A DNA stretch of 64,000 bases, taken from Dyadobacter frigoris. Lineage in GTDB: Bacteria; Bacteroidota; Bacteroidia; Cytophagales; Spirosomataceae. The notes beneath the pieces are model-generated. The model worked only from the letters and a program-made list of their open reading frames with translations. It did no database searches and was not told where the DNA came from. This document shows positions 18,189-26,358 of this stretch, in pieces. The first letter of the stretch is position 1; each line of letters starts with the position of its first letter. The DNA lies in contig NZ_SZVO01000004.1 in NCBI RefSeq assembly GCF_005280585.1, forward strand, positions 186,001-250,000, in the 5' to 3' direction. A program made the translations under genes and the position numbers.

Positions 18189-18584
18189 ATGGAAATTAAA
18201 ACAAACCAAGCCACAAAAAATCGTCCGGAAGGAGACAGGGTTATTGACGCTCCTTATGTTTTTATTGATATTCCCGGTTTTGTTGAACAATTAAAAAGCG
18301 AAAAGTCATGGGAGAAAAACGATAGGAACGGAATCACTGTTTTTAAATCCGCAGGACTGACAATGGTTATCACAGCCTTGAAATCAGGAGCTGTCCTGAA
18401 TCATCAGCGAATGGAAGAGTTTTTTACTTTGCAGGTCATGCAGGGGGAAATTCAGACCGAAACGGATGGTAAAATCGTGCAAAGTATTCAGGGACAGGTA
18501 GCTGTTTTTCATCCCAATATGGCACATACGATTTTGGCTTTATCTGATTCGGTTTTGATGATGACAACCTATGTCTGCACGTAA
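18189..18584 (+). CDS. Cupin-like protein (131 aa)
   Basis: A TTG-started frame begins at 18153, but the ATG at 18189 (MEIKTNQATKNRPEG) is the more likely start. The fold is a single cupin: ITALKSGAVLNHQRMEEFFTLQVMQGEIQTET, then GQVAVFHPNMAHTILALSD. Only one His is present in the first motif (NHQR) and one in the second (MAHT), so metal binding may be weak. No signal peptide. The substrate is unknown. Downstream, before the protease gene, only a weak hairpin (AACGA/TCGTT near 18628) was seen. Confidence 0.75.
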   Translation: MEIKTNQATKNRPEGDRVIDAPYVFIDIPGFVEQLKSEKSWEKNDRNGITVFKSAGLTMVITALKSGAVLNHQRMEEFFTLQVMQGEIQTETDGKIVQSIQGQVAVFHPNMAHTILALSDSVLMMTTYVCT

Positions 18585-18733
18585 TGCAGTTCGATATTTC
18601 AGCTTATTACTCTTTGATTAAAAACGATAGTGTCGTTCTTTTGGCGTAATCAATCGTTTTATGCCCTGTTAACTCAAACTTTTCTTATCTTTAAAACATG
18701 TGTTTTTGAAGATATTTAAACAATAGGGTTGCT

Positions 18734-21700
18734 ATGAAAACAATTTTTACGTTCACACTTCTTCTCTTTTCCGTTTTTTCTTTTGGGGTTGATACAAACA
18801 ATACCAGAATGCTTTCCCAGCCAGCGATCAGTGCCGGGCATATTGCTTTCATTTACGCGGAAGATCTTTGGATAGCCAATCCGGATGGTTCGCAGCCAAA
18901 ACGGTTAACGGTTGATAAAGGAATTGAATCAAGCCCAGCATTTTCACCAGATGGAAAACTCATCGCTTTTAGTGCTGAATATGATGGAAACAAGGACGTT
19001 TTCGTAATACCGGTTGAAGGCGGCGTCCCAAACAGATTGACCTGGCACCCGGGAGATGATATTGTTAAAGGATTTACACCAGACGGTAAAAATGTTTTAT
19101 TTACTTCCAAACGTGCTGTTTTTACAAATCGCTACGCCCAGTTATTTACGGTTCCGATAGTCGGCGGTTTCCCTGGTCAGCTCGAAATTCCAAATGCTTT
19201 TCACGCTTCTTATGCACCGGACGGAAAATATATGGCTTACACACCACTTGCAGATGCTTTTCTGCAATGGAAAAATTATCGTGGCGGTACCACTGCGAAC
19301 ATTTGGTTGTTTTCTTTTCAGGACAAATCGATAGTGAAAATTCCCCAGCCAGCTGGCGGATGTAATGATACCGGCCCATCCTGGATGGGAAATACGGTCT
19401 ATTTTAGAAGCGATCGTAACGGGGAATTTAATATTTATTCTTACGACGTTCTATCCAAAGAAATAAAACAGTTAACCAGTTTCAAAGATTTTCCGGTACT
19501 GAATATATCGTCCGGAAATAATAAAATAATTTTTGAACAGGCTGGTTATCTGCACACGCTTGATCCGCTTTCCGGAACTGATACCAAATTAACGATCGGA
19601 ATTGCAGCGGATTTATTGGAGTTGAGGCCAAGATTTGTAAAAGGTACTTCCTACATCCGTTCTGCGGATATCTCGCCGTCTGGCTCACGTGTTGTTTTTG
19701 ATTATCGGGGAGAAATTGTCACGGTGCCAGCAGAAAAAGGTGATCCGCGGAATCTTACAAATACACCAGGAGCGCATGAAAAATATCCGGCCTGGTCACC
19801 CGATGGAAAGTCAATCGCTTACTTTTCTGATGCTTCCGGCGAGTATCAGCTTTACATAAAATCGCAGGATGGAAAAGGGGAAGTCAGAGCAATTCCTTTG
19901 ACAGGAAATGGATTTTATGCCAATATCAGATGGTCGCCTGATAGTAAAAAACTGAGTTATGTTGATAATGGGAGAAATCTGTATCTAATGGATTTGAAAT
20001 CCGGTATATCGAAAAAAATTGACGCAGATGAATTGTATACGCCGGGACCTTTCCGGGAGCAATTTGGTGACTGGTCTCCTGATTCCAAATGGATTGCCTA
20101 TACCAAAGTTGAGGATACTTATTTCAAAAGAATTCTTTTTTATTCTGTGGATCAGGATAAATCTTTTCCGGTTACGGATGGATTAAGTAATGCTTCGGAT
20201 CCCGTTTTTGATCCGAATGGCAAATATTTGTATTTTTTCGCATCAACAAATGCAGGGCCGGTGGTCAACTGGTTTGATCAGTCGAGTATTGATATGAGAG
20301 CGACCAGTTCTATTTATTTGCTGACACTGCAAAAAGAAACGGTTTCTCCTTTTGCCAAAGAAAGTGATGAAGAAGGTGTAAAAGATGAGAAAGAAGAGGA
20401 TAAAAAAGTTGAGGAAAAAACAGCTAAGGATAAAAGTAAAATTAGCAAAACACCTGTTGTAGCCGAGAAAAAGGATAGCGATAAAAAGCCGGTTTCAGTC
20501 AAAATTGACATGGAAGGAATTGAAAACCGGATCATCGATATTCCTGTAAAAGATGGTGATCATAACAGCCTGGCTGTGGCAAAAGAAGGTGAATTGCTTT
20601 ATATACGATATGCCGACGACGGTAAGGCAACATTGCACAAATATGATATCAAAAAACGCAAAGATTCAGAGGTAATGGAACTGGATGAATATTTCATTTC
20701 TGCCGATGGCAAGAAAATGCTCTATTCTAAAGGCGGCGCTTATGGAATTTCCAACGCGGGCGAAAAACCGGAAGGCGAAAAAGGAACTCTTAATATATCG
20801 GATATACAGGTAAAAATTGATCCGGTGGCGGAATGGTCAAATATTTTTAATGAAGCCTGGCGTGTCAACCGCGATTATTTTTATGATCCCAAAATGCACG
20901 GTGCCGACTGGAAAGCAATGAAAGAGAAATATGCTGTCATGCTTCCGGATCTGGCCACGCGAAATGATTTGAATATGCTGATTCAGTGGATGTGCAGTGA
21001 GTTGGCTATTGGGCACCATAGGGTAAGTGATCCGGGTGATAAAATGAATAAGCCTTTGAAAGTGAATGGTGGTTTATTGGGTGCGGATTATGTGATTACC
21101 AATAATCATTATCAGATCAAAAAAATTTATGGTGGTTTGAATTACAATCCAAAGCTTCGCTCACCTTTAACGGAACCGGGCGTTAATGCAAAAACGGGCG
21201 ATTATATTTTGGCTGTTAATGGTGTAGAAGTTACCGCAGCAGAAAATCTGTATAAGTTTTTTGAAGCTACTGCGGATAAAATTGTAGAGCTGAAAATTGG
21301 ACCTACTGCGGATGGGAAAAATTCAAGAATTGTAAAAGTAGTACCGGTTGAAAATGAGTATGCGTTGCGTAACCGTGACTGGGTTGAAGGAAATCTGAAA
21401 AAGGTAAACGAAGCTACAAAAGGGCAGGTGGCGTATGTTTACGTGCCGAATACAGCCGGAGAAGGACATGATTATTTTAAACGTTATTTCTTTCCGCAAG
21501 CCAATAAAAAGGCAATCATTATCGATGAACGTTTTAACGGAGGAGGCCTTTTGGCTGATTATTATACTGACATTTTACAACGGCCTTATCAGGCAAACTG
21601 GCATATGCGTTACGGCCGGGAGTTGAAATCGCCAAGTGCTTCAATTCAGGGGCCGAAAGTAATGATTACGGATGAAACCGCCGGATCGGGCGGAGATATG

Positions 21701-22027
21701 CTTCCTTTTATGTTTCATAAATTCAAAGTAGGAACTTTGGTTGGGAAGCGCACCTGGGGCGGATTAGTTGGGATTTTAGGTTTTCCTGAATTTCTGGATG
21801 GAGGCTCGGTTACTGCGCCAAACGTTGCGATTTGGACGAAAGATGGTTTTATTATAGAAAATGTTGGTGTTGCGCCGGATATCGAAGTAGAACAAACGCC
21901 ATCAGAAGTTATCAAAGGAAATGATCCGCAGCTGGAAAAAGCGATTGAAGTAGCGCTGAAAGAATTGGAGAAAAATCCTGTTGTCGAGTCGGTACGACCT
22001 GAATTTCCAATTCGTGTGAAAAAATAA
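18734..22027 (+). CDS. Secreted tricorn-like S41 protease with beta-propeller (1097 aa)
   Basis: Large periplasmic peptidase related to tricorn core protease. Signal peptide at residues 1-18. Repeated PD40/TolB-type blades (SPAFSPDGKLIAFSAEYDG, YPAWSPDGKSIAYFSD, WSPDSKKLSYVD) form propellers over residues ~25-500. A charged Lys/Glu-rich linker lies at ~545-600. The tricorn C1 region (WSNIFNEAWRVNRDYFYDP) carries a catalytic His in SELAIGHHRVSD. A PDZ domain follows (GDYILAVNGVEV), then the S41 domain with the nucleophile S985 in DETAGSGGDML and the NVGVAPDIEV strand. It probably degrades oligopeptides in the envelope. A prolyl aminopeptidase follows by 26 nt, consistent with a peptide-salvage operon. 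Confidence 0.94.
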   Translation: MKTIFTFTLLLFSVFSFGVDTNNTRMLSQPAISAGHIAFIYAEDLWIANPDGSQPKRLTVDKGIESSPAFSPDGKLIAFSAEYDGNKDVFVIPVEGGVPNRLTWHPGDDIVKGFTPDGKNVLFTSKRAVFTNRYAQLFTVPIVGGFPGQLEIPNAFHASYAPDGKYMAYTPLADAFLQWKNYRGGTTANIWLFSFQDKSIVKIPQPAGGCNDTGPSWMGNTVYFRSDRNGEFNIYSYDVLSKEIKQLTSFKDFPVLNISSGNNKIIFEQAGYLHTLDPLSGTDTKLTIGIAADLLELRPRFVKGTSYIRSADISPSGSRVVFDYRGEIVTVPAEKGDPRNLTNTPGAHEKYPAWSPDGKSIAYFSDASGEYQLYIKSQDGKGEVRAIPLTGNGFYANIRWSPDSKKLSYVDNGRNLYLMDLKSGISKKIDADELYTPGPFREQFGDWSPDSKWIAYTKVEDTYFKRILFYSVDQDKSFPVTDGLSNASDPVFDPNGKYLYFFASTNAGPVVNWFDQSSIDMRATSSIYLLTLQKETVSPFAKESDEEGVKDEKEEDKKVEEKTAKDKSKISKTPVVAEKKDSDKKPVSVKIDMEGIENRIIDIPVKDGDHNSLAVAKEGELLYIRYADDGKATLHKYDIKKRKDSEVMELDEYFISADGKKMLYSKGGAYGISNAGEKPEGEKGTLNISDIQVKIDPVAEWSNIFNEAWRVNRDYFYDPKMHGADWKAMKEKYAVMLPDLATRNDLNMLIQWMCSELAIGHHRVSDPGDKMNKPLKVNGGLLGADYVITNNHYQIKKIYGGLNYNPKLRSPLTEPGVNAKTGDYILAVNGVEVTAAENLYKFFEATADKIVELKIGPTADGKNSRIVKVVPVENEYALRNRDWVEGNLKKVNEATKGQVAYVYVPNTAGEGHDYFKRYFFPQANKKAIIIDERFNGGGLLADYYTDILQRPYQANWHMRYGRELKSPSASIQGPKVMITDETAGSGGDMLPFMFHKFKVGTLVGKRTWGGLVGILGFPEFLDGGSVTAPNVAIWTKDGFIIENVGVAPDIEVEQTPSEVIKGNDPQLEKAIEVALKELEKNPVVESVRPEFPIRVKK

Positions 22028-22053
22028 TTGTTTCAAATTTATTCCCTCAACTT

Positions 22054-22992
22054 ATGAAATATTTTGCAGTCATTTTATTTCTTTCGGTTTTTTTGACGGG
22101 TAGTATCCCGGAAAAAATAAAGCCGGGAGAAGGTTTTGTAGAAGTTAAAGGCGGACGGATCTGGTACAAAGTTGTGGGTAAGGGCAAAGGAGTCCCACTC
22201 TTGCTGATTCACGGTGGACCTGGCAGCAGAAGCTGTGAAGGAATTCCGGGATATTCCACTTTGGGAAATGACCGGTCCATTATTTTTTATGATCAGTTAG
22301 GTTCCGGACATTCAGACAGGCCGACCGATACCACGCTTTGGCAACTACCAAGATTTGTTGACGAGATAGACGCTTTGCGCAAAGCATTGGATTTGAAAGA
22401 AATTAATATTCTAGGAAGCTCCTGGGGCGGAACGGTTGCCGTGGAATATATGGTGACCAAAAAGCCGAAAGGAGTGAAGTCTGTGATTTTTGCCGGGCCG
22501 CTGATCAGTACATCAAAGTGGATGCGGGATGCTAAAATCCTGATTTCTCAACTGTCAAAACCGGTGCAGGATTCGATAAACAAATATGAAAGTCTGAGAA
22601 TTTACGACCACAAATCATACATGGCTGCGACGGATACTTTCAATATAAATTATCTCAGCAGAAAACCAGGAGCAAGAATTTCTGCCCCGGATTGTGCAGG
22701 ATCGGGAAAAGGAAACGGAGAGATTTACAGATATATGTGGGGGCCGACAGAATTTAATGCAACGGGAACGCTGAAAAACTTTGAAAGAACGCCCAACCTG
22801 CGTGAGATCCAGGAACCCGTTTTATTTATTACCGGACGCTTTGATGAAGCCAGGCCGGAAACGATGTACGAATTTCAAAAGGAAATTCCTGGTTCAAAAG
22901 TAGAAATTATTGAAAATTCTGGTCATAATAAAATCAGAGATAATCCTGAACAGTACCTTGCCGCGATCAGGAATTTCCTAAGTACGAAATAA
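22054..22992 (+). CDS. Secreted proline iminopeptidase-like alpha/beta hydrolase (312 aa)
   Basis: S33-family peptidase that removes N-terminal proline or small residues from peptides. A signal peptide covers residues 1-18. Family motifs are LLLIHGGPGSRS (oxyanion), FYDQLGSGHSDRP, the nucleophile S123 in LGSSWGGTVA, a Phe-Asp in ITGRFDEARPE, and the catalytic His in NSGHNKI. The length is normal. It lies 26 nt after the tricorn-like protease on the same strand and could trim its products in the periplasm. A terminator follows. Confidence 0.92.
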   Translation: MKYFAVILFLSVFLTGSIPEKIKPGEGFVEVKGGRIWYKVVGKGKGVPLLLIHGGPGSRSCEGIPGYSTLGNDRSIIFYDQLGSGHSDRPTDTTLWQLPRFVDEIDALRKALDLKEINILGSSWGGTVAVEYMVTKKPKGVKSVIFAGPLISTSKWMRDAKILISQLSKPVQDSINKYESLRIYDHKSYMAATDTFNINYLSRKPGARISAPDCAGSGKGNGEIYRYMWGPTEFNATGTLKNFERTPNLREIQEPVLFITGRFDEARPETMYEFQKEIPGSKVEIIENSGHNKIRDNPEQYLAAIRNFLSTK

Positions 22993-23016
22993 TTTTGAAA
23001 AGTTACATTGAATGAT

Positions 23017-23063
23017 AAAAAACAGTGACATCCAATTTTCATCTTGGCTGTCACTGTTTTTTT
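23017..23063. terminator. Bidirectional terminator between iminopeptidase and msrB
   Basis: AAAACAGTGACA (to 23030) pairs with TGTCACTGTTTT (from 23049), with A-rich and T-rich flanks. Convergent genes lie on either side. Confidence 0.85.
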
Positions 23064-23084
23064 AAGTCCTGTTTTTCTCCAAAC

Positions 23085-23585
23085 TTATTTGGCAGGAATA
23101 AATTTCAAAGCCCAGGAATTCATACAATAACGTTTTCCTGTCGGTGCAGGACCATCGTCAAAAACGTGGCCCAAATGTAATCCCGTGCTACTTTCAACGA
23201 CTTCATCTCTTGACATTCCAAGAGAATTATCCGTTACAACTTTTACCGCTTTGGGATCAATTGGCTGGAAAAAACTTGGCCAGCCCGTTCCCGATTCAAA
23301 CTTGGTATCTGAGCTGAATAATGGTTTTCCGGTCGCTGCACTTACATAAGTTCCTTTTTTGTGATTATTCCAGTAAGGATTCCGGAAAGGAATTTCTGTT
23401 CCTCTTTGAACCATAATCTGGTACGCCTCCGAAGACAAAACTTTTTTCCACTCAGTATCTGATTTTGCTCCCGGAAATGCTACGGTATCTACGGCACTTT
23501 CTTTGTTTTTATTCTTACGATTTTGGCCGCATGCATTCATTGAAAGCAACAAAATCAGTGCTATTACGATATTTAACTTTTTCAT
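23085..23585 (-). CDS. msrB: Lipoprotein peptide-methionine (R)-S-oxide reductase (166 aa)
   Basis: Reduces the R-epimer of methionine sulfoxide in proteins. The signal peptide ends at C19 (LLLLSMNAC), a likely lipidation site, so it acts outside the cytoplasm. The MsrB fold is complete: SGTGWPSFFQPI (residues 98-109), ESSTGLHLGHVFDDG (131-145) and the catalytic C154 in KRYCMNS. The paired CxxC motifs that bind zinc in many MsrB proteins are missing. Since one Cys remains after lipidation, it would need an external thiol donor. It is the last gene of a probable unit with the MsrP-like enzyme (73-nt gap) and cytochrome b. Confidence 0.93.
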   Translation of the reverse strand: MKKLNIVIALILLLSMNACGQNRKNKNKESAVDTVAFPGAKSDTEWKKVLSSEAYQIMVQRGTEIPFRNPYWNNHKKGTYVSAATGKPLFSSDTKFESGTGWPSFFQPIDPKAVKVVTDNSLGMSRDEVVESSTGLHLGHVFDDGPAPTGKRYCMNSWALKFIPAK

Positions 23586-23658
23586 TTTTTTTTGTATGAA
23601 GTGATCATTGAAAACATTTTTTACTCAATTAAAATTCTGATCCTGAGGTCTTATCTTA

Positions 23659-24444
23659 CTACAATCCGGAGTAATAATCGTAACCTCTCTCCGCCCAGTA
23701 ATCGCGTGGTCGCTGATTGCTGAACGTTATTTTTCCAATACATTTCAGATTTTTAATTCCATACTTAACCGGAATAATCAGCCTTAGCGGCGCGCCATGA
23801 GCGGTTTGTAATGGCGCATCATTCATTTCATAGGCCAGGATCGTTTGCGGGTGCAAAGCGCTTTCTATGTCCAAACCTACCTGATATTCTCCATTGGGCG
23901 TTTCAAGGCCTACGTATTGCATAGAAGTTAAATCGTCCAGTTTGTAATGTTTGATAAAATCAAGGAAACGAACGCCTGCCCAATGCTGAATCTGATCCCA
24001 GCCTTCCACGCACTTAAAATCAAATACAATTTCAGTTTTTGGCAACGCTTTAAGCGCTTCCAGATTTATTTTCAAAACTTCGCCCTTACTTTTTACGACG
24101 GAAAGCTGCCAGTTTTCAGGGTTGAAATTTTCGTCTTCATTACCAATGTTGCTGTTGATCCGGACATTTCTGGCAGCCATTGATTTTGGGTATGTTTTTA
24201 CCAAATGGTTATCACTGAAAAACCTTCTGAAAAAAAGCTCAGTTTTGTTCATTGCAGCGCGCAACGGTTTCCTGGAACCGGCGGTAATGCCATTTGCTTC
24301 GTCAGGTGCGCTATAAAGCCAATTCCATCCTTCATAAGTCGCCGCGCTCATGGCAAAAAAAGTAGCGAATGAGAAAAAAGTCCGCCTCTTGATCTTTTGA
24401 TCTACGGTCAATTCTTTCTTATTTTCCGGATCGATAATCTCCAT
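23659..24444 (-). CDS. MsrP-like molybdopterin oxidoreductase, Tat-exported (261 aa)
   Basis: SUOX-fold molybdoenzyme. A twin-arginine motif R20-R21 (KIKRRTFFSFATFFAMS) predicts folded export to the periplasm. The molybdenum-ligating cysteine is C145 in VFDFKCVEGWDQIQHWAG. Other family motifs are NGEYQVGLDIESALHPQTILAYEMND, AHGAPLRLIIPVKYGIKNLK and NQRPRDYW near the C-terminus. It is shorter than E. coli MsrP (about 330 residues). Known relatives reduce methionine sulfoxide or oxidise sulfite; the reductase role is favoured here by the adjacent msrB and the Met-rich protein gene. Electrons probably come from the cytochrome b encoded just upstream (25-nt gap). It is likely controlled by the ECF sigma factor through the promoter at 25239-25268. 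Confidence 0.85.
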   Translation of the reverse strand: MEIIDPENKKELTVDQKIKRRTFFSFATFFAMSAATYEGWNWLYSAPDEANGITAGSRKPLRAAMNKTELFFRRFFSDNHLVKTYPKSMAARNVRINSNIGNEDENFNPENWQLSVVKSKGEVLKINLEALKALPKTEIVFDFKCVEGWDQIQHWAGVRFLDFIKHYKLDDLTSMQYVGLETPNGEYQVGLDIESALHPQTILAYEMNDAPLQTAHGAPLRLIIPVKYGIKNLKCIGKITFSNQRPRDYWAERGYDYYSGL

Positions 24445-24469
24445 TGTGATATTACGGTTTAGGTAGAAA

Positions 24470-25195
24470 TTATTCGATTACAAGATTTTCATTACCCGAA
24501 GAATTTTTATCTTCATGAGTTAACACAGCAACATTTGTAGGCTCTTTTATTACAATTTCAAAACCGGAAATGACAGATCTGAAATTATTCCAACCCGCAA
24601 TAATTACCTGAACGATGTGAATAATAAAGAAAAATAAATATCCAATCGTCAAAGAAAAATGCAGTATTCTGGCAAGATTATAACCACCAAAAAACCAGCA
24701 TAACCAATAAAACTGAACGGGTTTATAAACGGCCAAGCCGGTCAGTACTGAGCCGAAACCCATGACTATAATAGCCGTGTAGGCAATCCTCTGGGCGGCA
24801 TTATATTTGTCTTGGGGCGGAGCCGTTTTCCGTATATGCAGATCATGTAATAGTACGAGCCACGCTTCTTTGAAAGACTTTTTTTGAGGTACAAGATTTC
24901 TCCATTCTCCTGAAAAAATCGTGTACAAAACATAAAATATTCCGTTCAGCGTAAAAAACCACATGAACAAAAAGTGAAATGCCATACCTTCCGCAAGTCT
25001 GTATGGAATGTTGAAAAAGGTATAGATCGATTCTGGGAAAAAGTGATAGAATGTGTGATCGAAAATAGTGATTGTATACGTATCATTAGCCCAATAAATC
25101 AACATTCCACTCCATATCATGATCGTCAGTATCGGGAAATTTACCCAGTGCGTCCAACGCATGGCTAGAGAATGTTTTTCCTTTATAACTTTCAT
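24470..25195 (-). CDS. Membrane cytochrome b, electron donor to the MsrP-like enzyme (241 aa)
   Basis: Cytochrome b561 / Ni-hydrogenase b-type membrane subunit. Four hydrophobic segments: ~15-35 (WTHWVNFPILTIMIWSGM), ~70-95 (MAFHFLFMWFFTLNGIFYVLY), ~130-150 and ~170-200 (ILHFSLTIGYLFFFIIHIVQVII). Histidines in the first, second and fourth helices are candidate haem ligands. It should pass quinol electrons to the periplasmic molybdoenzyme, as MsrQ does for MsrP, though MsrQ belongs to a different fold family. It is the first gene of the minus-strand unit. The start ATG at 25195 lies about 40 nt from the predicted -10 element. Confidence 0.87.
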   Translation of the reverse strand: MKVIKEKHSLAMRWTHWVNFPILTIMIWSGMLIYWANDTYTITIFDHTFYHFFPESIYTFFNIPYRLAEGMAFHFLFMWFFTLNGIFYVLYTIFSGEWRNLVPQKKSFKEAWLVLLHDLHIRKTAPPQDKYNAAQRIAYTAIIVMGFGSVLTGLAVYKPVQFYWLCWFFGGYNLARILHFSLTIGYLFFFIIHIVQVIIAGWNNFRSVISGFEIVIKEPTNVAVLTHEDKNSSGNENLVIE

Positions 25196-25238
25196 ATGAT
25201 GAGGTATTTAATTAATATTAAAAATTAGCTTTTTCATT

Positions 25239-25268
25239 CTTAGTCGCTTATCTTTTAGAAACCTTACA
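25239..25268 (-). promoter_or_regulatory. ECF-type promoter for the cytochrome b - MsrP - MsrB unit
   Basis: Read on the minus strand: TGTAAGG (25268-25262), 16 nt, GACTAAG (25245-25239). The same architecture precedes the sigma gene and the Met-rich protein gene. The -10 lies about 44 nt before the cytochrome b ATG. It is back-to-back with the sigma promoter, with 18 nt between the two -35 elements. Confidence 0.72.
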
Positions 25269-25286
25269 GAAAATGTTTAAAAACTT

Positions 25287-25316
25287 TGTAAGGATCTTAA
25301 ACCGAATCAGACTAAC
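25287..25316 (+). promoter_or_regulatory. ECF-type autoregulatory promoter for the sigma factor operon
   Basis: TGTAAGG (25287-25293), 16 nt, GACTAAC (25310-25316). It shares both hexamer-like elements and exact spacing with two other sites in this locus, as expected for an autoregulated ECF sigma factor. Confidence 0.72.
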
Positions 25317-25389
25317 TTCATAAAAGGTAACTACAACCCTCTTAAACTGAACTCACACTAATGATAGCAATGAAAATCATCAGAACTAA

Positions 25390-25983
25390 ATGTTAATCGA
25401 TAAGAATAAGTCAGCTTCCGGCAATGAACATATTGATCCGCGTCAATGGGTGAAAAAATATGCAGACTACCTATATACATACGCTGTCACGCGCATTAAC
25501 GATGAAGAGCAGGCAAGAGATCTGGTACAGGAAACATTTCTTGCTGCACTGGAAAAAGTCAAGAATTTTGAAGGGAGAAGTTCGGAAAGTACCTGGTTGA
25601 CAGCGATTTTGAAAAATAAAATTATCGATATTTATCGCAAAAAATCTTCGGGACTGTTAAAGAAAACTGATGTTGCCGATGCGGAAACGGCGCAAAAGGA
25701 TTTCTTCGATCCGGATGACGGACATTGGAATGAAGAGTTCAGGCCAAGGGAAATAGGAGTGGAGGAAGATCTGCTTGTGAGTGCAGAGTTTTCAATCATT
25801 TTTCAAAAATGTATGGAAAAATTACCGGCCTTATGGTCTTCCGTTTTTGCGATGAAACATATGGATGAGGAGTTGACGGAAAATATTTGTGAGGCTTTGA
25901 AAATAACGCCTTCCAATTTTTGGGTGATCATTCATCGGGCGAAGCTTAACCTTCGTGCTTGTCTTCAAAAAAACTGGATTTAA
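25390..25983 (+). CDS. ECF-family RNA polymerase sigma factor (197 aa)
   Basis: Extracytoplasmic-function sigma factor. Region 2 covers residues ~20-90 (VTRINDEEQARDLVQETFLAALEKV, then STWLTAILKNKIIDIYRKK). Region 4 covers ~135-190 (MEKLPALWSSVFAMKHMDEELTENICEALKITPSNFWVIIHRAKLNLRACL). The longer linker is acidic. The next gene, 10 nt downstream, is a zinc-finger anti-sigma candidate. The start ATG at 25390 is about 70 nt after its own promoter element. By shared promoter motif it should drive its own operon, the divergent MsrP/MsrB unit and the Met-rich protein gene. The stimulus is inferred to be oxidant stress. Confidence 0.93.
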   Translation: MLIDKNKSASGNEHIDPRQWVKKYADYLYTYAVTRINDEEQARDLVQETFLAALEKVKNFEGRSSESTWLTAILKNKIIDIYRKKSSGLLKKTDVADAETAQKDFFDPDDGHWNEEFRPREIGVEEDLLVSAEFSIIFQKCMEKLPALWSSVFAMKHMDEELTENICEALKITPSNFWVIIHRAKLNLRACLQKNWI

Positions 25984-25993
25984 TTAAACGGAC

Positions 25994-26272
25994 ATGAATT
26001 CATTAAAAGGAATAATTTACAATTGCCGGCAAGCCACTTTTCTGATTGAAAAAAAGCAGATTAAGAAATTAACATTTAGAGAAAATGTTGAATTGCGCAT
26101 CCATCTTACAGGATGTTCGGTTTGTCGTGTCTTTCAAAAGCAAAGTATACTGATCAATCGTTTGGTTAAAAATCTGATTCACGATTCGCATAATAAAGAC
26201 AGGAAACTGGACGATAATTTTAAGAAAAATTTGCAGGACAAGATTGAAGATGAGCTGAATAAAAATAAATAA
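25994..26272 (+). CDS. Small cytoplasmic zinc-finger anti-sigma factor candidate (92 aa)
   Basis: The motif H37-x3-C41-x2-C44 (HLTGCSVC) with C11 upstream matches the zinc-binding anti-sigma (ZAS) signature. There is no membrane segment, so it is soluble, unlike most periplasm-sensing anti-sigma factors. The C-terminal half is Lys/Asp-rich and probably helical. It starts 10 nt after the ECF sigma gene and is translationally close, as is usual for sigma/anti-sigma pairs. In this family, oxidation of the zinc cysteines can release sigma (as for RsrA); that mechanism is inferred here, not shown. Confidence 0.75.
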   Translation: MNSLKGIIYNCRQATFLIEKKQIKKLTFRENVELRIHLTGCSVCRVFQKQSILINRLVKNLIHDSHNKDRKLDDNFKKNLQDKIEDELNKNK

Positions 26273-26292
26273 GGAAAAGTTTTACGAAATTT

Positions 26293-26322
26293 TGTAAGGA
26301 TTTTAGATTTGCTACGACCAAG
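26293..26322 (+). promoter_or_regulatory. ECF-type promoter for the Lys-Met repeat protein
   Basis: TGTAAGG (26293-26299), 16 nt, GACCAAG (26316-26322). It matches the two elements at 25239-25316 in sequence and spacing. It extends to TTTGTAAGGAT(C/T)TTA, shared with the sigma promoter in 14 of 15 positions. It lies 36 nt before the ATG. Confidence 0.72.
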
Positions 26323-26358
26323 GAGAAAACAACAAATTTCACAATTAAACGAAGCCCA

